A stretch of DNA of 64,000 bases, from positions 186,001 to 250,000 of the forward strand of contig NZ_CABVLY010000005.1 in the NCBI RefSeq assembly GCF_902498995.1, given 5' to 3'. The DNA comes from Burkholderia anthina. Its GTDB lineage: Bacteria; Pseudomonadota; Gammaproteobacteria; Burkholderiales; Burkholderiaceae. How positions within the stretch are numbered: the stretch's first letter is position 1; every line of letters begins with the position of its first letter. This document shows positions 1-7,603 of the stretch, in pieces. Position numbers and translations under genes: made by a program. Under the pieces are notes generated by a model. That model saw only the letters and a list, made by a program, of their open reading frames with translations, was not told where the DNA came from and searched no databases.

Positions 1-888
1 CACGTACAGCGGGATCTTCGATTCGCCATAGACGTCGGCCAGGCCGAGCTTCTCGAGCGCACGGATCAGCGTGTTGTAGTTGCCGCCTTGCAGCGCGATC
101 CCGACGTCGGCCGCGCCATCAGCGAAAAATTCGTTGAGCTGACGCTCCTGGATGAAACGGATCGCGGCGGGCCAGCGTGCCTCCACTTTTTCCTTTTCGT
201 GCAAAAAGCTGGCCGGCGGCAGGACGATACGGCTGAGATCGCGTGTGGGATTGTCGAGTGCATCCTTGACCGTAAATGCGGGGCGGCGATTTTCCGATGT
301 GACGAACTGACCATGCACGTGACACGAGCGGATCCGCATCTGCAACATGACCGGCGTGCTGCTCGCTTCCGACAGATCGAATCCGTCCTTGACCGCCTGC
401 ACGATGCACGGCAGGTTCGGGCGCGGATCGAGCAACCACATTTGCGACTTCATCGCAAATGCATGGCTGCGCTCCTGCATGATCGACGAACCTTCGCCAT
501 AGTCTTCGCCGACGATGATGAGCGCACCGCCCAGCACGCCGCCGGACGCCAGGTTGGCGAGCGCATCCGACGCGACGTTGGTACCGACCGTCGCCTTGAA
601 CGTAACGGCGCCGCGCAGCGGGTAGTTGACGGACGCAGCCAGCGTCGCGGCGGCCGTGGCTTCGCTCGCGCTGTTCTCGAAGCGGATCCCGTACTCACCG
701 AGAATATCCTGCGCATCGGCAAGGACGTCCATCAGATGCGAGATCGGCGCTCCCTGGTAGCCCGCCACGTACCCGACACCCGATTCCAGCAGCGCCTTGG
801 TCACGGCGAGAATCCCCTCGCCGCTGAACAGCTCGCCCGCACCCAGACGCAACTTCTTCACCTCTTGCACAAACGATCGCTCGGCCAT
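1..888 (-). CDS. Indolepyruvate ferredoxin oxidoreductase, N-terminal part (cut by window edge)
   Basis: The visible 296 codons begin MAERSFVQEVKKLRLGAGEL and match the N-terminal (alpha, COG4231-like) half of the large fused indolepyruvate ferredoxin oxidoreductases of beta-proteobacteria. These thiamine-diphosphate enzymes convert aryl-2-oxo acids to aryl-acyl-CoA with ferredoxin as electron acceptor. The pyruvate-synthase-type fold is recognisable from GYQGAPISHLMD near residue 43 and the GEDYGEGSS stretch. The frame stays open to base 1, so the TPP and gamma domains lie outside the window. The ATG at 888 has GAGGAAGG just upstream. The gene is divergent from the AraC gene at 1327, and paired half-sites at 1007-1032 lie in between. 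Membership in the neighbouring aromatic pathway is inference. Confidence 0.85.
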   Translation of the reverse strand, partial: MAERSFVQEVKKLRLGAGELFSGEGILAVTKALLESGVGYVAGYQGAPISHLMDVLADAQDILGEYGIRFENSASEATAAATLAASVNYPLRGAVTFKATVGTNVASDALANLASGGVLGGALIIVGEDYGEGSSIMQERSHAFAMKSQMWLLDPRPNLPCIVQAVKDGFDLSEASSTPVMLQMRIRSCHVHGQFVTSENRRPAFTVKDALDNPTRDLSRIVLPPASFLHEKEKVEARWPAAIRFIQERQLNEFFADGAADVGIALQGGNYNTLIRALEKLGLADVYGESKIPLYV

Positions 889-964
889 TGCCTTCCTCAA
901 TGTGGTTCGTACGGCACGCAGTGCCCATGGACCTCACTTTCGTTCGCCACACCCCCTCCGTCAA

Positions 965-982
965 TACATGAATAATCATGTA
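965..982. promoter_or_regulatory. Inverted repeat upstream of the ferredoxin oxidoreductase gene
   Basis: TACATGA-ATAA-TCATGTA is a perfect 7-bp inverted repeat, 77 bp upstream of the ATG at 888. It is an operator candidate; the binding protein is unknown. Confidence 0.3.
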
Positions 983-1006
983 CTTTCACTTTCCGCAGGC
1001 CCCGGA

Positions 1007-1032
1007 TATCCATTGCAGAAACGGGATATCCG
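1007..1032 (-). promoter_or_regulatory. Paired CGGATA/TGGATA half-sites (candidate AraC operator)
   Basis: On the minus strand CGGATA is followed exactly 20 bp later by TGGATA, each also lying in a GGATATCC palindrome. The same two-half-site arrangement occurs at 6128-6153 and 10118-10143. Same-face direct repeats near two helical turns apart are typical of AraC-family binding. The site is 119 bp upstream of the minus-strand gene starting at 888. Confidence 0.5.
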
Positions 1033-1326
1033 ACGCATTTCAGGGCGGGGTTTTCCTGCGTTTCGGCAGCGTATAGGTGGAAGTACTATTCTTCTGACAG
1101 CCCATTCCCGATGGCGTCACGCGATCGTGACGCGCCCGTTCCGGACTTCGATCTTCGGGTGCAACGAACGGCCGCCGCGGCGCTTGCAACATCGGGATGG
1201 GAAGCGGTTCTTGCATGACATTTCATGCGAGTCGGCAAGCATATTCCGGTCCGCCCCCGACAAGATCACGGTTCAGCGAAACGACCTGCGCTTGTCGACA
1301 TGCCGGCTCTCGAAAAGGTATCCGTT

Positions 1327-2343
1327 ATGTTGCACGTCACGTCCACCTCGTCCCCTTCCCGGCCGGGCGCGCCGCTGGAACGCGGCCTGAATGACCCAGG
1401 CCGGTTGCTGTTCGCGTCCGGAGACATCGACGAGGTTCGGTCGATGGTGGGGCGCGTCATGAAACCGCACAGCCTCAAGATCACCGGCGGCAGCGAGCGG
1501 CTGGATGCGCGTATGCATTTCATGCCGTTGGGCGACGTATCCGTGAGCCGGCTGCGCTACGGCTCTGCCGTGGAGATCGACCCCGGTCCGCTCGAAGATT
1601 TCTTTTTGGTGCAGATGCCCCTGATCGGAAGTGCGGCGATCGACAGCGGAGCGCAGCATATCGACTCGTTCCCGGAGCTAGCGTCCGTCCTCAGTCCCGA
1701 CGATGAAACGGTCATGAGATGGGCTACCGGAAACGACCAGCTCATGCTGCGTATTTCGCGGTCGTTGCTGGAACGGACACTGGTAGGCCAGCTGAATCAT
1801 CCCCTTGAAAGTCCGTTGCACTTCGAGCTCGGTTTCCGCTGGCGAGACACCCCGCTCTGGCAATGCCTGCTGAATTATCTGATGGATTGCTCAGTGCAGT
1901 GCCCAGCTCTGGGCGAACACAAGCTCGTTGTCAACCACATCGAGCAACTGGTCGCGTCCACGCTGCTTTCCACGCAACGACACAACTACAGTGATGCCCC
2001 GCCCGCGCGCCGCGGTACGATCCTGCCGCGCCACATCCGGCGCGCGAAGGACTACGTGAAGGCCCACGCGCACGAACCCATTTCGGCAGATCAGCTCGCG
2101 CAGGTTGCCGGCGTCAGCATGCGCAGCCTTTACGCCGGCTTCAAGGAGTATCTGGGTGTCAGCCCGATGCAGTATCTGCGCGATCTGCGCATGGAGTGTG
2201 CGCGCACCGAGTTGATGACCGGCGAGGCCAGCAACGTTGCCGGCGTCGCGCTACGCTGGGGTTTCGCGCATATGGGTCGTTTCAGCAACGACTACAAGCA
2301 GCGCTACGGCGAGTCGCCGAGCCAGACGTTGCGGCGACGCTGA
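1327..2343 (+). CDS. AraC-family transcriptional activator 1
   Basis: The 338-residue protein has an N-terminal AraC_binding_2-like domain and a C-terminal pair of helix-turn-helix motifs (about residues 235-335: PISADQLAQVAGVSMRSLYA and later VALRWGFAHMGRFSNDYKQR). The domain order matches activators of aromatic catabolic genes. I chose the ATG at 1327 (MLHVTSTSS) because the upstream in-frame start at 1225 adds 34 residues that do not look conserved and AAAGG precedes 1327. It is divergent from the ferredoxin oxidoreductase gene and convergent with the catabolic operon ending at 2479. It is a good candidate to bind the CGGATA repeats; AraC regulator 2 is the alternative. Confidence 0.9.
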   Translation: MLHVTSTSSPSRPGAPLERGLNDPGRLLFASGDIDEVRSMVGRVMKPHSLKITGGSERLDARMHFMPLGDVSVSRLRYGSAVEIDPGPLEDFFLVQMPLIGSAAIDSGAQHIDSFPELASVLSPDDETVMRWATGNDQLMLRISRSLLERTLVGQLNHPLESPLHFELGFRWRDTPLWQCLLNYLMDCSVQCPALGEHKLVVNHIEQLVASTLLSTQRHNYSDAPPARRGTILPRHIRRAKDYVKAHAHEPISADQLAQVAGVSMRSLYAGFKEYLGVSPMQYLRDLRMECARTELMTGEASNVAGVALRWGFAHMGRFSNDYKQRYGESPSQTLRRR

Positions 2344-2413
2344 CGGCCATCACGACGGCATCGAACGAAAAGCGTCCGTTCGCCTTCTCATACCGGCACA
2401 CGAAAGTCGCCGG

Positions 2414-2432
2414 TCGAAGCATGAAGCTTCGA
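2414..2432. terminator. Hairpin between convergent genes
   Basis: TCGAAGC-ATGAA-GCTTCGA (7-bp stem, 5-nt loop) lies in the 135-bp gap between the AraC stop (2343) and the cyclase stop (2479). Without a clear T-tract on either side it is only a plausible bidirectional terminator. Confidence 0.35.
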
Positions 2433-2478
2433 TACCGGCGGCGTTCAAACGGCTTGCTCCGCGCACCTCGCGGCCGAA

Positions 2479-3270
2479 TCACTCCACCAATGCGAGCACG
2501 CGCAGCGGGCTTCCGGATCCCCCCTCGATCTTCAAAGGTGCCGACAGGATCAGCGCGCCCTGGGCAGGCAACTGGTCCAGGTTCTTCAGACACTGCAATC
2601 CGTAGCGGTTCGCACCGTGCATCAGGGTATGGCATGGGTATGGAAGCGGCCATGCATAGGACTGCCCGGCATCGGTATTGATCGTTTCCACACCGAAGCC
2701 ATGCACCGCGCGTTGATGGATCAGCCACTCGACCGCTTCCCGAGTCGGGCCCGGCGTGTGCGCCCCGTCATCCCGCAAGTTGAGAAACGCGTTCGCGTCG
2801 TTCACGCGCAACGACCAGTCCGTGCGAAGCAGCACCCACGCACCCGCTGGAATGCGGCCATGCCGCTGCTCCCACGCTTCCAGAAAATCCACCGTCAACA
2901 GCCAGTCGTCGTTACGAGCCACCTCGGCGCTCGCGTCCAGCACGACGGCTGGGGCAACGAAGTGCTCCGGTTCGATCGTGTCGACACTGTTACGCGGATA
3001 ATCGCGGCCCGTCACCCAATGGACCGGTGCATCGAAATGCGTGCCCGTATGCTCGCCGCAGGTGAAATTATTCCAGTACCAGGCAGGGCCGGCCTCGTCA
3101 TAGTGGGAAATGCGCTCGACGGTGAACGGCTTGACCTGGCCGAACTGCGGCGGCAGCTGCAGTGCCGGGAATGACGGCGACAGCGTCTGTGTGAGATCGA
3201 CGACGCGAATGGTTCCGTGCGCCAGCCGCTCGACCAGAGTCGGCAGCAATGATGGATTCGTATGTGCCAT
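2479..3270 (-). CDS. Cyclase-family metal hydrolase, isatin-hydrolase/kynurenine-formamidase-like
   Basis: The 263-residue protein carries the cyclase-family signature HTGTHFDAPVH at residues 74-84. H74, H78, D80 and H84 correspond to the divalent-metal ligands of isatin hydrolase and kynurenine formamidase (HxGTHxDxPxH). These enzymes hydrolyse amide bonds such as isatin to isatinate or N-formylkynurenine. It is the last gene of the minus-strand series, 40 bp after the flavin reductase gene, with GAGGAG ahead of the ATG. Next to an indole-type monooxygenase, isatin or a related oxindole is the natural substrate guess. Kynurenine formamidase proper is less likely because no kynurenine genes are nearby. 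Confidence 0.85.
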   Translation of the reverse strand: MAHTNPSLLPTLVERLAHGTIRVVDLTQTLSPSFPALQLPPQFGQVKPFTVERISHYDEAGPAWYWNNFTCGEHTGTHFDAPVHWVTGRDYPRNSVDTIEPEHFVAPAVVLDASAEVARNDDWLLTVDFLEAWEQRHGRIPAGAWVLLRTDWSLRVNDANAFLNLRDDGAHTPGPTREAVEWLIHQRAVHGFGVETINTDAGQSYAWPLPYPCHTLMHGANRYGLQCLKNLDQLPAQGALILSAPLKIEGGSGSPLRVLALVE

Positions 3271-3310
3271 GAAAAGGCTCCTCAGCGATTTGATTGGAAG
3301 CGACGACGGG

Positions 3311-3856
3311 CTACGAGGTCGCGTGCACGGACGTGAATCGCCCGGCGTGGAACACCAGCGGGGTACCCGGTCGGCTCGCGGTTCGTACCACGCGCCCGAT
3401 CAACAACAGATGGTCGCCTGCGTGTCGACTGTGATCATGGGCGCAAATCAGCGTCGTCATCGCGCCGTCGAGTGCCGGCACGCCTTCAGGCGTGTCCTGG
3501 CATGCGACATCCGCGAACTTGTCGGGCATTCCTGACGTGGCGAAACGACGTGCCAGTTCCTCGTGCTGGCTGGCCAGAATATTGATCGCGAAGTGGCTGC
3601 TGTCACGGAAGGCGGCCAGGTTGGGCGAATGGTCGACCAGGCTCCACAAGATCAGCGGAGGGTCCAGCGAAAGCGCCGCGAAGGAATTGATCGTCAATCC
3701 GACCGGCCGGCCGCCCGGCGCGCGCGTCGTGACGATCGCGACGCCGGTCGGATAGCTGCCGAGCAGATTACGCAGCGTCCGGGGCTGCAGATCGAGGCTT
3801 CCCCATACGGGAGCCTCGGCGGAACCGGCGCCCGGGGACGCAATACACTGAGACAT
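3311..3856 (-). CDS. NAD(P)H:flavin oxidoreductase, StyB-type reductase component
   Basis: The 181-residue protein belongs to the flavin-reductase-like family (PF01613), with the conserved region TGVAIVTTRAPGGRPVGLTINSF-like near residues 36-58 and a later GDHLLLIGRV. It reduces FAD or FMN with NAD(P)H and passes it to a partner oxygenase. The ATG at 3856 has AAGGAGAA upstream and lies 10 bp after the monooxygenase stop, the tight order seen in styAB and indAB pairs. It could also serve the luciferase-like monooxygenase at 7604-8719, the other flavin-dependent oxygenase in the cluster. Confidence 0.9.
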   Translation of the reverse strand: MSQCIASPGAGSAEAPVWGSLDLQPRTLRNLLGSYPTGVAIVTTRAPGGRPVGLTINSFAALSLDPPLILWSLVDHSPNLAAFRDSSHFAINILASQHEELARRFATSGMPDKFADVACQDTPEGVPALDGAMTTLICAHDHSRHAGDHLLLIGRVVRTASRPGTPLVFHAGRFTSVHATS

Positions 3857-3866
3857 ATCGTTCTCC

Positions 3867-5111
3867 TTACGACATCGCCGAGACGGCTTCGTGGCGCGAC
3901 AGGAAGTGCTCGCACGCTTGCGCGTCCGCCCACCACGGGAAATAGGACGGCGGATGGTTGAAACCGTCGGCAATGACACTTGCCAGCGACGGCAAACCGG
4001 CCGCTGCGCCGATCAGCTTCAATACGTGCGGCGGCGGCGGCGTAAGCAACGAATTCGTCCACCGGACGACCCATTGCGCGTAATCCCAGAATTGCTCGAA
4101 GGTTTGCTCCATCCACTTGCGTGTATAGGGCTGCTCACCGTGGGCCAGAATCGCATCGAGATAAACCTTGCAGGCCTTGGTCGCATTGTTGGCGCCTTGC
4201 CCCGTAATCGGGTCGTTAGTCACGACTGCATCGCCGAGCCCGAACACGAGCCGGCCGGACGGCAGCGTCATCACCGGCTTGCGGACCGTCGGCGCGAACG
4301 CGCCGGCCAGGATGCCGTTGTCGTCGGTCAGTTCGACATGCCGCGCGCGGTCGGCTTCCCACGGCAGGTACGACTCGAGGAATCCCTTGCTTACCGCCAG
4401 GTGCTCGGCCGGAGTACGAATGTCTCGCCAGAAATCCAGCGGGCCGCCCGGCACCCCCTCGAACACCATGATGTCGCATGGACCGGAGAGCGTCAGCGCC
4501 GGGAACACGAAATACTCGCCTACGCCGGGAATCAGATTGAACGACACGCGCGAATAGTCAGACGTTTTTTCGAGGCCATGCACGTAGGTCAGTGCAAGCG
4601 CGCGCTGCGGCTTGTCGAACGGCGAGCGCGCAGCGTCGCGCTCGAACAGGCGGACGACTTCGCCCTTGCCCGCAGCCAGGACGACGAGGTCGTGATCGTC
4701 TGCAAGCGCTTCCAGCTCGGCAATGCCCGCATCCTGAATCAGTACCCGCCCGCCGCGCGACTCGAACAGCTCGAGCCAGACAGGCATCTTGACACGCTGA
4801 TCGACCGACTGTGCCGGAAGGTCCAGTCGTGCGCGCCAGTCGACGACCTTCGCCCCCGCCGGTTCCGGATGACACACCGCGAAGCCGATACCTTCGACGG
4901 GCGGGCACGCGTCTGCCCATTGATCGAGGCCGAGGTCCCGCTCGATCTGAAGCGCCGGATCGAACATGCATTGGCTCGACATCACCTTGCCGCGACGAAT
5001 ATCGTCCGGCGTACGGTTGGTGACGACGGTGACTTCATAACCCTTGTCCAGCAGTGCGATTGCCAACGGCAAACCTGCCTGGCCTCCACCCACGATTGCG
5101 ATTCGACGCAT
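3867..5111 (-). CDS. Styrene/indole monooxygenase, StyA-like FAD oxygenase component
   Basis: At 414 residues the product has the usual StyA length. It starts MRRIAIVGGGQAGLPLA, a Rossmann FAD motif at residues 8-13, and has GLGDAVVTNDPITGQGANNA near residue 300, the second FAD-contact motif of group E flavoprotein monooxygenases. These two-component enzymes use reduced FAD to epoxidise styrene or indole. The ATG at 5111 is preceded by CAAGGAGAA. Longer in-frame readings to 5501 add only unrelated sequence. The StyB-type reductase follows at once. With an isatin-hydrolase-like cyclase and an SDR nearby, indole or a substituted indole is more likely than styrene, as no styrene-oxide isomerase gene is seen. 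Confidence 0.9.
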   Translation of the reverse strand: MRRIAIVGGGQAGLPLAIALLDKGYEVTVVTNRTPDDIRRGKVMSSQCMFDPALQIERDLGLDQWADACPPVEGIGFAVCHPEPAGAKVVDWRARLDLPAQSVDQRVKMPVWLELFESRGGRVLIQDAGIAELEALADDHDLVVLAAGKGEVVRLFERDAARSPFDKPQRALALTYVHGLEKTSDYSRVSFNLIPGVGEYFVFPALTLSGPCDIMVFEGVPGGPLDFWRDIRTPAEHLAVSKGFLESYLPWEADRARHVELTDDNGILAGAFAPTVRKPVMTLPSGRLVFGLGDAVVTNDPITGQGANNATKACKVYLDAILAHGEQPYTRKWMEQTFEQFWDYAQWVVRWTNSLLTPPPPHVLKLIGAAAGLPSLASVIADGFNHPPSYFPWWADAQACEHFLSRHEAVSAMS

Positions 5112-5155
5112 CGAAGTTCTCCTTGATGAATATCGGACTGGTTCCGGGATGCCGC

Positions 5156-5944
5156 TTATTCCGCGAGCCGCGGAATGGCAGGCCGTGCCTGCTCCGGACC
5201 CATCGTCGAATAGCCGCCATCGACCGCATAGTCGGCACCGGTGACGAACGACGCATGACCCGACAACAGGAACGCGACGACATCGGCTACCTCGGACGGG
5301 TCGGCGACGCGCCCGAGCAGGTGATAATCCGCGGCCACCCGATCCGTCTTCTCGCGATCGCCATGGGTCAACTCGTCCATGACGCGCGACCAGGTCCAGC
5401 CCGGCGATACCGAGTTCACGCGAATGCCGTCCGTCGCGAAATCCATGGCCATGTTCCGCGTAAGCTGGACGAGCGCAGCCTTCGACACCGGATACAGCCA
5501 ACGTCCCGTCTGGGCGACCTTGGACGAAATACTCGTGAAATTGACGATCGCGCCGCCGCCGGCCTGCACCATGTACGGCTTGACCGCGCGCGCCGCCATC
5601 ACCGCACTGACCACGTTCACGTCGAGCGCCGTCAGCCAGTCGCGGCGTCCCGATTGCACGCCGTCGTCGAGGTAGGTTGCCGCCAGGTTGACGAGAAAAT
5701 CCACGCGGCCGAAATGCTCCGCCACGGCGGCGATCCCCTGTTCGAGTTGCTCGTCATTGACGATGTCGACCTGCCAGAAGCGCGTGTGCAGCGGATCGGT
5801 CGACGTCACGCGCGCGCCTCCCGCCGCATCGATGTCGAACACCGCTACCTTGACGCCGTAGCTGCGGAGCACGTCGACCACGGCCGCCCCGATAATCGTC
5901 GCGCCACCCGTGACGATGGCTACCTTGCCTTCAAGATCTTTCAT
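5156..5944 (-). CDS. Short-chain dehydrogenase/reductase of the monooxygenase cluster
   Basis: The 262-residue classical SDR has the cofactor motif TGGATIIG at residues 12-19, a Ser near 138-140, and the catalytic pair Y151 and K155 in YPVSK. It ends with the usual C-terminal FVTGADYAVDGGY region. It lies 44 bp upstream of the StyA-like gene and is probably cotranscribed with it. An SDR oxidising a dihydroxyindoline or hydroxy-oxindole intermediate would fit between monooxygenase and cyclase, but the substrate is inferred. ATG 5944 is the first Met of the conserved MKDLEGKVAIVTGG; longer readings are not conserved. Confidence 0.88.
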   Translation of the reverse strand: MKDLEGKVAIVTGGATIIGAAVVDVLRSYGVKVAVFDIDAAGGARVTSTDPLHTRFWQVDIVNDEQLEQGIAAVAEHFGRVDFLVNLAATYLDDGVQSGRRDWLTALDVNVVSAVMAARAVKPYMVQAGGGAIVNFTSISSKVAQTGRWLYPVSKAALVQLTRNMAMDFATDGIRVNSVSPGWTWSRVMDELTHGDREKTDRVAADYHLLGRVADPSEVADVVAFLLSGHASFVTGADYAVDGGYSTMGPEQARPAIPRLAE

Positions 5945-6127
5945 GTGAGTCCACCTTGCTCGAGGAAATGACACTTTTTTTGCAACGGACACGAGAATCG
6001 CTCGACGGTTCAGACGTCGCGGGCTGCAGGACATCAAGTCAGCGCCGCCGTCGGATCGAGCATGAAACAGCCTCCATGAACATCCGTATGCTTGATTCGA
6101 TAATGGCTCGCCAAATCGACCTGGGTG

Positions 6128-6153
6128 TATCCGCATCGCGCAATGGTTATCCG
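6128..6153 (-). promoter_or_regulatory. Paired CGGATA half-sites upstream of the SDR-StyA operon
   Basis: On the minus strand CGGATA occurs twice with exactly 20 bp start to start. The site is 184 bp upstream of the SDR ATG at 5944, inside the 247-bp gap after the MFS gene. It matches 1007-1032 and 10118-10143, so this gap likely holds an activator-controlled promoter for the SDR-StyA-StyB-cyclase unit. Confidence 0.5.
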
Positions 6154-6191
6154 CAGTCTGCGGGTATTGAGCGACGCCGATCGCCACGTGG

Positions 6192-7517
6192 TCAGGCGCG
6201 ATCCCGGATCAGAAAAACGGCCAGTGCGGCGATGACTCCCGCCGCTGCGAACACGTGAAAGCAGGACGCCACGCTGACGTGATGGCTGACCAGGACGCCG
6301 CCGAGCAGCGGTCCGGCAATCGCGCCCAGCCGGCCGAATCCGAGCGCGAGGCCAAGCGCCGTGGCACGCACTCCCGGAGGGAAATACTTCGCCACGTAAG
6401 CGTTCATCACCAGCGTGGTCGAAATGGAACCGACGCCCGCCATTCCGACCAGGGCATAGGTGAAAAGCGTGCCCGGGCGGGTCGCGAGCAGCGCGATGCT
6501 GCACGCCGCGATCAGATACGAGATTCCGATCACGCGCCGCGATCCCCAGCGGTCGGCAGCGGCACCCGATACCAGCGAGCCGATCGCCGCGGCCAGGTTG
6601 AGCGCGAGAAGCAGCGCCAGGCTCGAACCGAGTGGATAGCCCGCGCTGCGCATCATCTGCGGCAGCCAGGTATTGAGCCCATAGATCAGCAGCAAACCCA
6701 TGAAGAACGCAATCCAGAACAACAGCGTGGCGCGGATGCTGAACGGCCCGAACAGACTACCGATCCTTTCAATCAGCCGCGGCGCTCTCGATACCGAAGC
6801 GCCGGAATCCTGATCAAGCACGACAATGCCGAGACGCGCCGCAAGTTCGTCGGCTTCCCGCATTCGTCCCCGGCTGCGCAGAAAGGTGATCGACTCGGGC
6901 AAGCCCCACACCATCACGGGTATCGCGAGAAGCGGGAACGCCCCAATCCGGAACAGCGCGCGCCAGCCGGATTCCTGCACAAACCAGAGCGAGAGCAACG
7001 CGATGAGGACCCCTCCCAATGCATAGCCCGAATACATCAGCGCGTAGTTGAACGACCGACGACGAACGGGCGAATACTCGATCGTGAGCGCCGAAGCCGT
7101 CGGTATCACCCCGCCCAGCCCCAGGCCGCCAATGAATCGGCACCACCCGAACTCGGCTGGCGTCCGCGCCAAGGATGCCCAGGCCATCGTGATTGAAAAA
7201 ACCCCGATACATGCAATCAGCGTCTTCTTTCGGCCACTCACATCGGATAAGGCGCCGACCAGCACGGCTCCCACCAGCATTCCGATCAACGCATAGCTAC
7301 CCAGCACACCAAACTGCGTGGGTGTGAGCCCCCATGCCCGCTCGTCGACCAGGGCCGGCAACACGGCACCGTAGATGCCGACGTCGTACCCTTCGGCAAG
7401 AATGGCGAAGAAACATAGGGCAATCACGCGCACCGTCACCCAATGCGGCATTTCCGGTGCATCCGACCGTGTATGCCCGCGTACGGCGGCAAACCCCGTT
7501 CCTCGTATCTCACTCAT
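6192..7517 (-). CDS. MFS transporter, aromatic acid:H+ symporter type
   Basis: The 441-residue protein has 12 predicted membrane segments and the AAHS hallmarks: EGYDVGIYGAVLPAL in TM1 (the D-G-Y-D-like motif of PcaK and BenK), GALSDVSGRKKT in loop 2-3 and the repeated GAAADRWGSRRVIG in loop 8-9. Family members import benzoate, 4-hydroxybenzoate and other aromatic acids with protons. It sits between the luciferase-like monooxygenase and the SDR on the same strand, so uptake of the pathway substrate or an acidic side-product is likely. A TCTCC Shine-Dalgarno complement lies just upstream of the ATG. Confidence 0.9.
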   Translation of the reverse strand: MSEIRGTGFAAVRGHTRSDAPEMPHWVTVRVIALCFFAILAEGYDVGIYGAVLPALVDERAWGLTPTQFGVLGSYALIGMLVGAVLVGALSDVSGRKKTLIACIGVFSITMAWASLARTPAEFGWCRFIGGLGLGGVIPTASALTIEYSPVRRRSFNYALMYSGYALGGVLIALLSLWFVQESGWRALFRIGAFPLLAIPVMVWGLPESITFLRSRGRMREADELAARLGIVVLDQDSGASVSRAPRLIERIGSLFGPFSIRATLLFWIAFFMGLLLIYGLNTWLPQMMRSAGYPLGSSLALLLALNLAAAIGSLVSGAAADRWGSRRVIGISYLIAACSIALLATRPGTLFTYALVGMAGVGSISTTLVMNAYVAKYFPPGVRATALGLALGFGRLGAIAGPLLGGVLVSHHVSVASCFHVFAAAGVIAALAVFLIRDRA

Positions 7518-7540
7518 GCGCGGTGGTCTCCTTGCGGTTG

Positions 7541-7559
7541 CCGGAAGCCGGGCTTCCGG
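7541..7559. other. Stem-loop between monooxygenase and MFS genes
   Basis: CCGGAAGC-CGG-GCTTCCGG forms a perfect 8-bp stem in the 86-bp gap between the luciferase-like gene and the MFS gene. No T-tract follows. It could be a processing or attenuation hairpin in a common transcript. Confidence 0.3.
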
Positions 7560-7603
7560 TTCGTCCGATCAGGCTCGACGTCTGGCGTCGACGTGCGTTT
7601 TTC

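Noticed and set aside
88..975. Long plus-strand open frame opposite the ferredoxin oxidoreductase
   Set aside because: It is an antisense shadow in high-GC DNA; composition is Arg/His-rich and the minus strand encodes a clear enzyme.
6034..6062. Ten-codon minus-strand ORF (MLDPTAALT) with GGAGG upstream, ahead of the SDR gene
   Set aside because: Could be a leader peptide, but it has no run of regulatory codons and no attenuator hairpin; likely chance.
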